Origin: an uncultured Bacteroidota bacterium
Lineage (GTDB): Bacteria; Bacteroidota; Bacteroidia; Flavobacteriales; Flavobacteriaceae
Direction: 5' to 3'
Length of the DNA stretch: 64,000 bases
NCBI GenBank assembly: GCA_913060705.1
Contig: CAJXTX010000001.1
Span: 124,001-188,000, forward strand
Numbering within the stretch: position 1 is the first letter of the stretch; each line of letters starts with the position of its first letter. Positions 59,241 through 64,000 of the stretch are shown in pieces. The notes under the pieces are model-generated. The model searched no databases, had not been told where the DNA came from, and was given only the letters and a program-made list of their open reading frames with translations. The position numbers and the translations under genes were made by a program.

Positions 59241-60950
59241 ATGCAATCATTTAAGTCCCTAGGACTATCTGCCCCTTTGCTTCAAGCAATTGAGCAACTC
59301 GGCTTCACTGACCCCACTGAAATTCAACAAAAAGCAATTCCAGCCCTCTTAGAGCAAGAAACCGACATGGTTGCGCTTGCACAAACGGGAACCGGAAAAA
59401 CAGCGGCTTTTGGCTTTCCACTATTACAGAAAATACAACCTCAAGAGCGCAAGGTACAAGGGCTGATCATTGCCCCAACACGAGAATTATGCCTTCAAAT
59501 TACTCAAGAGCTCAAGAAATATGCTTCTGAGCTGAATCGCGTATCAGTCGTTGCAGTCTACGGTGGCGCAAGTATTCGAGAGCAGGCGGATCAAATCAAG
59601 AGAGGCGCTCATATTGTAGTTGCTACTCCTGGGAGATTGATCGATTTAATTGAGCGTAGAATGCTTTCAATCGATGCGATTGATTACTGTGTCTTAGATG
59701 AAGCCGATGAGATGCTTAACATGGGGTTCTATCAAGACATTAAAAGCATTTTAAGTCATACCCCAAACACAAAGCAAACATGGCTATTCTCAGCTACCAT
59801 GCCTAAAGAAGTGGCCCAGATTGCGAAGGAGTTCATGCGCAAACCCATTGAAATCACGGTGGGTTCAAAGAATGAGGGAACCAATTCTGTTAGTCACTTC
59901 TACTTTCAGGTAACTTCGCGCACCCGTTACCAAGTCTTAAAACGCCTTGTGGATAGCGATCCAGAATTATTTGCGGTAGTCTTTTGCCGAACCAAAATAG
60001 AAACTCAAAAAATCGCCGAACGTCTCATTGAAGACGGATATAACGCAGGTGCACTTCACGGAGACCTTAGCCAAAACCAGCGCGACTTGGTTATGGCTGG
60101 TTTTAGAAAGCGCCAACTACAGATTCTTATTGCTACTGATGTAGCCGCAAGAGGTATCGACGTGGATGACATTACTCATGTCATACACTACCAAATGCCA
60201 GACGACCCTGAAACCTACAATCACAGAAGTGGACGTACAGGAAGAGCGGGTAAAACAGGTTATTCTTATTGCCTTACCACCTCTAGTGACCGTCAAAAGG
60301 TCAGTGCCTTTCAGAAAAGACTTAAACAACCGTTTGCAGAAGGAAACGTTCCGAGCGTTGAAGAGATCATTCAAAATCAGCTTCAAAAACACGCTCAAAA
60401 GCTGGCCGAAATTGAGGTTCATGAGCAACTAGATAGTTATTTGCCAGAACTTCAGAAGTCGCTAAAAAAGCTTACCAAAGAAGAACTTATAAAAAAAGTG
60501 TTCAGTGAGGTCTTTAACAGGCTACAGAAGTACTATCAAAATTCAAGTGGTAGAATAAGCCCTGCCTCTGAAGATTCATTCTCAAAGGGTAAAAGCTTCC
60601 AGAACGAAGTGCGTTTCTTTATCAATCTTGGTGAACGCGATGGATTCGATTGGAGGTCACTTAAAGATTTTCTACGCGAAGAACTGAGTCTTGAGAAAGA
60701 CGACTTGTTCAAGGTCGATGTTCTAAAGAACTTTTCATTCTTCAATGTAGACTCAGCTATGAGTGAGCGCGTACTAGGTTTGCTTCCTGGCAAGCCCTTT
60801 GGTTCACACAAAATCAATGTAGAAGTCACCCAAGACAGCGGAAGAAACAAAAAACAGAAAAGCGGTCGAAAAGGAACCAAAACTTCGAGAAATTTCAGTC
60901 ATCCAAGTAAAAAATCACGTTCTAAAAAACCAAGAAAAGGATTTTACTAA
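59241..60950 (+). CDS. DEAD-box RNA helicase with DbpA-type RNA-binding domain
   Basis: A 569-residue RNA helicase. Q motif FTDPTEIQQKAIPALL near 22, Walker A ALAQTGTGKTAAFG near 46, PTRELC, GRLIDLI, DEAD box VLDEADEMLNMGF near 150, SAT in FSATMPKEVA near 180, and C-terminal motifs IATDVAARGIDVDDI and HRSGRTGRAGK. Residues about 455-525 form a DbpA/CsdA RNA-binding fold (RFFINLGERDGFDWRSLKDFL), and the tail is highly basic (KKSRSKKPRKGFY). A ribosome assembly or cold RNA-remodelling role is typical of DeaD/CshA-type proteins. Confidence 0.93.
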   Translation: MQSFKSLGLSAPLLQAIEQLGFTDPTEIQQKAIPALLEQETDMVALAQTGTGKTAAFGFPLLQKIQPQERKVQGLIIAPTRELCLQITQELKKYASELNRVSVVAVYGGASIREQADQIKRGAHIVVATPGRLIDLIERRMLSIDAIDYCVLDEADEMLNMGFYQDIKSILSHTPNTKQTWLFSATMPKEVAQIAKEFMRKPIEITVGSKNEGTNSVSHFYFQVTSRTRYQVLKRLVDSDPELFAVVFCRTKIETQKIAERLIEDGYNAGALHGDLSQNQRDLVMAGFRKRQLQILIATDVAARGIDVDDITHVIHYQMPDDPETYNHRSGRTGRAGKTGYSYCLTTSSDRQKVSAFQKRLKQPFAEGNVPSVEEIIQNQLQKHAQKLAEIEVHEQLDSYLPELQKSLKKLTKEELIKKVFSEVFNRLQKYYQNSSGRISPASEDSFSKGKSFQNEVRFFINLGERDGFDWRSLKDFLREELSLEKDDLFKVDVLKNFSFFNVDSAMSERVLGLLPGKPFGSHKINVEVTQDSGRNKKQKSGRKGTKTSRNFSHPSKKSRSKKPRKGFY

Positions 60951-61005
60951 GCTTTGGAGGCTGTATTCTTATCGCTCTTTCGTAATTTTCTAGAAATTAT
61001 TGAAT

Positions 61006-61782
61006 GTGATCACACCTAAAGCACTCCTTACTTCTTTCGTTTTCTTTTTAACCCTTGGAGTGTGTGCACAAAACGAAGCTAGTCCTCCAAGGCAGCTAAA
61101 GGCAAAGGTGGTGAGCGCTACCAATAGCTTGCCGCTAGAGAGTGTGCACATCATTAATCTAAGATCTATTGTCGGAACCATAACCGATCAAGAAGGTGCC
61201 TTTGAAATTCCTGCACAAGTCGGCGATACCCTTTACGTCACCTATCTTGGCTATAAATCTGAAAAGATTAGAGTTAATAATGACCTATTAAACATCGAAG
61301 GATCTACTATCGCATTAACCGAACTGGCGTATGCGCTAGAAGAGGTAGTGGTCCGTCCTTATCAGTTAACCGGATTTCTTGAAATTGATATCAAATACCT
61401 GCCTATAAGCACTGCTTTTCAGTATAGCATTTCAGGTCTCAACAAGAGTTATGAAGCCCGAAACAGTAGATCAAGAGGGGCACAAAAAGTGATCAGTAGT
61501 CTTCTGAATCCCTTAGAAACCATAGGCTCGCTATTTGCCAAAAAGGCACCACAGCTGCGGAAACTCCCGAATATCAAACAAGACGAGAGCATACGTTCAT
61601 TACTCGCCACAAAATTTGACCGAGAAACCCTAACCGCTCTATTGCAAATTGATCGCACCGAAATCGAACGAATGCTCAATCAGTGTGACTATTCAGAAGG
61701 CTTCATTCAATCTGCTAATGATTTGCAAATTCTTGATGCCTTGAACTTGTGTTATGAGGAGTACAAAGTCTTGAATCGTTAA
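61006..61782 (+). CDS. Carboxypeptidase-regulatory-like domain secreted protein
   Basis: A 258-residue protein with a signal peptide (ALLTSFVFFLTLGVCAQ). Residues about 28-110 form a carboxypeptidase-D regulatory-like beta sandwich: KAKVVSATNSLPLESVHIIN, GTITDQEGAFEIPAQVGDTLYVTYLGYKSEKI and ALEEVVVRPYQLTGFLEIDI, the pattern that precedes TonB-dependent receptors, but no barrel follows. The C-terminal half is helical and basic (SLFAKKAPQLRKLPNIKQDES). Function unknown; likely periplasmic or surface exposed. The start is GTG at 61006 or TTG at 61000 (track); no ATG precedes the signal peptide. Confidence 0.8.
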   Translation: MITPKALLTSFVFFLTLGVCAQNEASPPRQLKAKVVSATNSLPLESVHIINLRSIVGTITDQEGAFEIPAQVGDTLYVTYLGYKSEKIRVNNDLLNIEGSTIALTELAYALEEVVVRPYQLTGFLEIDIKYLPISTAFQYSISGLNKSYEARNSRSRGAQKVISSLLNPLETIGSLFAKKAPQLRKLPNIKQDESIRSLLATKFDRETLTALLQIDRTEIERMLNQCDYSEGFIQSANDLQILDALNLCYEEYKVLNR

Positions 61783-61815
61783 AAGACATATACTTTTCAG
61801 CTCAGGTTTTATGAA

Positions 61816-61823
61816 TACCTTTG
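61816..61823 (+). promoter_or_regulatory. purB -7 box TACCTTTG
   Basis: Exact TAnnTTTG, 15 bases before the purB ATG. Its TTG is the start codon used by the ORF track. Confidence 0.6.
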
Positions 61824-61838
61824 TTTTTTGCATCTACC

Positions 61839-63182
61839 ATGAATCTAAACGAATTAACGGCAGTCTCGCCTATCGACGGCAGATACCGAAGTAAACTCAA
61901 AGAACTTGCACCCTATTTTTCAGAATTTGCGCTCATCCGCTATCGCGTTTGGGTCGAAGTGGAGTACTTCATATACCTCAACGAAACGGGGTTAAAACCG
62001 CTTTCACCACTTAGCACTGCGCAGGTTGACGGGCTAAGGGCGCTCTACCTCAATTTTACGGAAGAAGATGCACTAGAAGTAAAGACGATTGAACAAACTA
62101 CAAATCACGATGTAAAGGCAGTCGAGTACTTCATTAAAAAACACATGGATACGTTAGGGTTAAATTCAGTTAAAGAGTTTATCCATTTTGGCCTAACCTC
62201 GCAAGACATCAATAATACAGCCATACCCCTTTCTCTTAAGCATGCTATAGAGCAATCTATACTTCCGGCTTATCGCGGTTTAATTGAAGGACTCAAGGCA
62301 AGGGTTGCAGAATGGAATGATATCCCTATGCTCGCGAGAACCCACGGACAACCAGCCTCTCCTACACGTTTAGGCAAAGAAATGGAGGTATTCGTAGTGC
62401 GCCTTGAAGAACAACTGAACAGTCTACAGCATCAAAAGTTTGCAGGAAAATTTGGAGGAGCAACAGGTAATTTTAATGCACATGCTGTAGCTTATCCAGA
62501 GAACGACTGGAAAAGTTTTGCTAAAACCTTTGTAGAAGACCGTTTGGGATTGGATTACAGCTTTCCAACAACCCAGATCGAGCACTACGACCACCTCGCT
62601 TCGTTGTTTGATGGACTAAAGCGCCTCAACACCATCCTAATCGACTTTTCTCGAGATGTATGGGCCTACGTATCTCTTGATTACTTCAAACAGAAAATAA
62701 AGGCCGGAGAAGTAGGTTCGTCAGCGATGCCGCACAAAGTGAATCCTATTGACTTTGAAAATGCAGAAGGGAATCTAGGAGTCGCCAATGCGCTCTTCGA
62801 GCATTTAGCAGCAAAACTTCCTGTATCACGACTTCAAAGAGACTTGACTGATAGCACAGTGTTGCGAAACATAGGGGTTCCAATTGCCCATACACTCCTT
62901 TCTCTGAAGTCAATTGAAAAAGGACTCGGAAAGCTTTTAGTCAATACGGAAAAGATTAGCGCAGACCTTTCTAATAATTGGGCGGTGGTAGCAGAGGCCA
63001 TTCAAACTGTTCTGAGACGTGAGGGTTATCCTAACCCTTATGAAGCCTTGAAAGCGTTAACGCGAACCAACGAAGCCATCACAGAGACTTCAATAGCAGA
63101 TTTCATCACTCAACTCGATGTAACTGACGAAGTAAAAGCTGAACTACGTCGCATTACCCCCTTCAACTACACGGGCATTTAG
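61839..63182 (+). CDS. purB: Adenylosuccinate lyase
   Basis: PurB acts twice in purine synthesis, releasing fumarate from SAICAR and from adenylosuccinate. The 447-residue protein has AVSPIDGRYRSKLKELAPYFSEFALIRYRVWVEVEY near the start, TNHDVKAVEYFIK near 88, FGLTSQDINNTA near 118, ARTHGQPASPTRLGKE near 168 (catalytic His), and the signature VGSSAMPHKVNPIDFENAEGN near 292. The track TTG at 61821 lies in the promoter box; ATG at 61839 (MNLNELTAVSPIDG) is preferred. The 3' end overlaps the DUF4252 gene by 4 bases. Confidence 0.96.
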   Translation: MNLNELTAVSPIDGRYRSKLKELAPYFSEFALIRYRVWVEVEYFIYLNETGLKPLSPLSTAQVDGLRALYLNFTEEDALEVKTIEQTTNHDVKAVEYFIKKHMDTLGLNSVKEFIHFGLTSQDINNTAIPLSLKHAIEQSILPAYRGLIEGLKARVAEWNDIPMLARTHGQPASPTRLGKEMEVFVVRLEEQLNSLQHQKFAGKFGGATGNFNAHAVAYPENDWKSFAKTFVEDRLGLDYSFPTTQIEHYDHLASLFDGLKRLNTILIDFSRDVWAYVSLDYFKQKIKAGEVGSSAMPHKVNPIDFENAEGNLGVANALFEHLAAKLPVSRLQRDLTDSTVLRNIGVPIAHTLLSLKSIEKGLGKLLVNTEKISADLSNNWAVVAEAIQTVLRREGYPNPYEALKALTRTNEAITETSIADFITQLDVTDEVKAELRRITPFNYTGI

Positions 63183-63724
63183 TCTTGCTTTCGGTTTAAC
63201 TCTCCTAATTCTTCTGGGAGGTTCATCTTAGAAGCTAATAAGCCTATTTTCTCCATTTCTAGATTTCCTGTGATCGAAAGGAGTACGGTTTCAAAATTGC
63301 GTCCGTTGAGGTTGACATTCTTGAGTTCAGTGACAAGCATGAGTAATTCTTTAATCCGGTCTTTACCCGAATCAGCATAAAAATAAACCTGAGACTCCTC
63401 ATCCTTTACAATCATAAGTTCCATTAGTTTCTTCGAGCCCACATAAGAAAAGGCATCCTCCTTCAGTGCTTCTGCAGTCGTGCTGTCTGAAGTGGTCAAC
63501 ACTCTTAGGCTGCTTATTTCTTTTGCTAAATCGACGAATGCCTGGGCATCTGGGTCGTTAATAACCAGTTGCATATTCGCAAAGAGTTTAAACATACTCT
63601 CAGAAATAACCACAGAAGTGACCTCTTCTTGACGCGCATATTTGTCAAAAAGTGATTGAGCAGACAGGCTATGGAAGCCAACTACAATAAGGAGTAAGGC
63701 AATTTTAATCGTTTGAATCTTCAT
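63179..63724 (-). CDS. DUF4252-family secreted protein
   Basis: A 181-residue protein with a signal peptide (MKIQTIKIALLLIVVGFHSLSAQ). The body has FDKYARQEEVTSVVISESMFKLFANM, KEISSLRVLTTSD and LMLVTELKNVNLNGRNFETVLLSITGNLEMEKI, matching Bacteroidetes DUF4252 proteins. From memory these often sit downstream of an ECF sigma factor and a membrane anti-sigma-like protein, which agrees with the neighbour on the right. Function unknown. Confidence 0.85.
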   Translation of the reverse strand: MKIQTIKIALLLIVVGFHSLSAQSLFDKYARQEEVTSVVISESMFKLFANMQLVINDPDAQAFVDLAKEISSLRVLTTSDSTTAEALKEDAFSYVGSKKLMELMIVKDEESQVYFYADSGKDRIKELLMLVTELKNVNLNGRNFETVLLSITGNLEMEKIGLLASKMNLPEELGELNRKQD

Positions 63725-63729
63725 AGGTT

Positions 63730-64000
63730 TTATTTTAAAATTTTCTGTGCGGTTTGATCTATATAATCGAGGTAAACTACTTGCTTTTGAGCGTGTTGCA
63801 ATTGCTTTGAAATGAGCTCAAAGGCCTTCTTGGTTTCAACATAAGCTTCTTGCATTTTTCTCTCTTGATAGTCTTCTTGAAGACGATACACTCCAAAAGA
63901 TGTTACAATGAGCAGGGCTAACGAGGCGGCAATCCGCATCCATGAGCTACCCGAAGAAGCGTTTGTTCTTGGTGCTTCAAGACTCACTTTGAGCTGTTGT
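63730..64000 (-). CDS. C-terminal part of a putative anti-sigma-like membrane protein (N-terminus outside window)
   Basis: The reading frame is open to the right edge (..QQLK precedes the track's GTG start at 63987), so the true start is probably beyond the window. The visible 90 residues have one TM helix (MRIAASLALLIVTSFGVYRL) and a charged C-terminal helix, EAYVETKKAFELISKQLQHAQKQVVYLDYIDQTAQKILK. This resembles the C-terminus of Bacteroidetes anti-sigma-like proteins encoded between an ECF sigma factor and DUF4252. It ends 5 bases before the DUF4252 gene. The assignment rests on topology and context. Confidence 0.6.
   Translation of the reverse strand, partial: QQLKVSLEAPRTNASSGSSWMRIAASLALLIVTSFGVYRLQEDYQERKMQEAYVETKKAFELISKQLQHAQKQVVYLDYIDQTAQKILK

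Overview
The window is a dense, housekeeping stretch of a Bacteroidota chromosome, almost certainly class Flavobacteriia. Three things point there. Thirteen start regions carry an exact TAnnTTTG -7 promoter box, the Bacteroidetes primary-sigma signature, and Shine-Dalgarno sequences are generally absent. Several families are clade markers: Bacteroidetes-type RNA polymerase omega, PorD/DUF4835, DUF4294, DUF6095-like, DUF4252, a SerB-SerA fusion and monomeric NADP-isocitrate dehydrogenase. Gene orders such as dapA-bamD-rpoZ-coaBC-porD-recN and rpsF-rpsR-rplI also fit. No tRNA, rRNA, insertion sequence, prophage, CRISPR array or recognisable defence island was seen, and no gene-free stretch exceeds 300 bases.

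Layout: 1-6.7 kb holds dnaK (minus strand, cut by the left edge and missing from the ORF track), panB, an RluA-type pseudouridine synthase, pheT and a membrane protein. 6.7-9.9 kb is a minus-strand group running SRP RNA, SDR dehydrogenase, transaldolase-like protein, YbiT-type ABC-F. 10-16.9 kb has a glutaminyl cyclase lipoprotein, glyA, clpB, a TetR regulator, smpB and pcm. 16.9-21.6 kb is a tightly overlapping plus-strand operon: Gfo/Idh/MocA oxidoreductase, DUF1015, YggS, an exonuclease with a decayed GIY-YIG-like domain, miaA. 21.6-33.2 kb is a long minus-strand block: a two-component system, coaE, a YbbR protein, a glycosyltransferase, fabI, recN, porD, coaBC, rpoZ, bamD, dapA. 33.3-38.1 kb has ligA-prmC-GNAT, ribD and a thioesterase. 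38.3-44.3 kb has dnaA, an RsmI-like methyltransferase, mltG-GNAT-dapF and an HtrA protease. 44.3-52.8 kb has trmD, rplS, icd, two small membrane/secreted families, an M42 peptidase, hisS, a DUF6495-like protein and rplI-rpsR-rpsF. 52.9-64 kb has priA-yihY, rlmH, serB-serA, rdgB, a DEAD-box helicase, a carboxypeptidase-regulatory-like protein, purB, a DUF4252 protein and the C-terminus of a putative anti-sigma protein cut by the right edge.

Functionally the window gathers translation (pheT, hisS, trmD, rlmH, miaA, smpB, prmC and five ribosomal-type genes), cofactor synthesis (panB, coaBC and coaE for CoA; ribD for flavin; glyA for one-carbon units), lysine/peptidoglycan supply (dapA, dapF, mltG), replication and repair (dnaA, ligA, recN, priA) and protein quality control (dnaK, clpB, htrA).

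I found no dramatic new multi-gene system. The observations most worth checking are: a 14-base identical leader plus TGAC-N5-GTCA palindromes shared by dnaK and clpB, the two main start regions with no recognisable -7 box; a YbiT-type ABC-F in which both halves of one composite ATP site are degenerate; an exonuclease fused to a GIY-YIG fold that has lost its key residues; CoaBC with Ser in place of the usual CoaC active-site Cys; an SDR gene starting 2 bases after the SRP RNA terminator tract; and ten out of ten convergent gene pairs that abut or overlap without a terminator.
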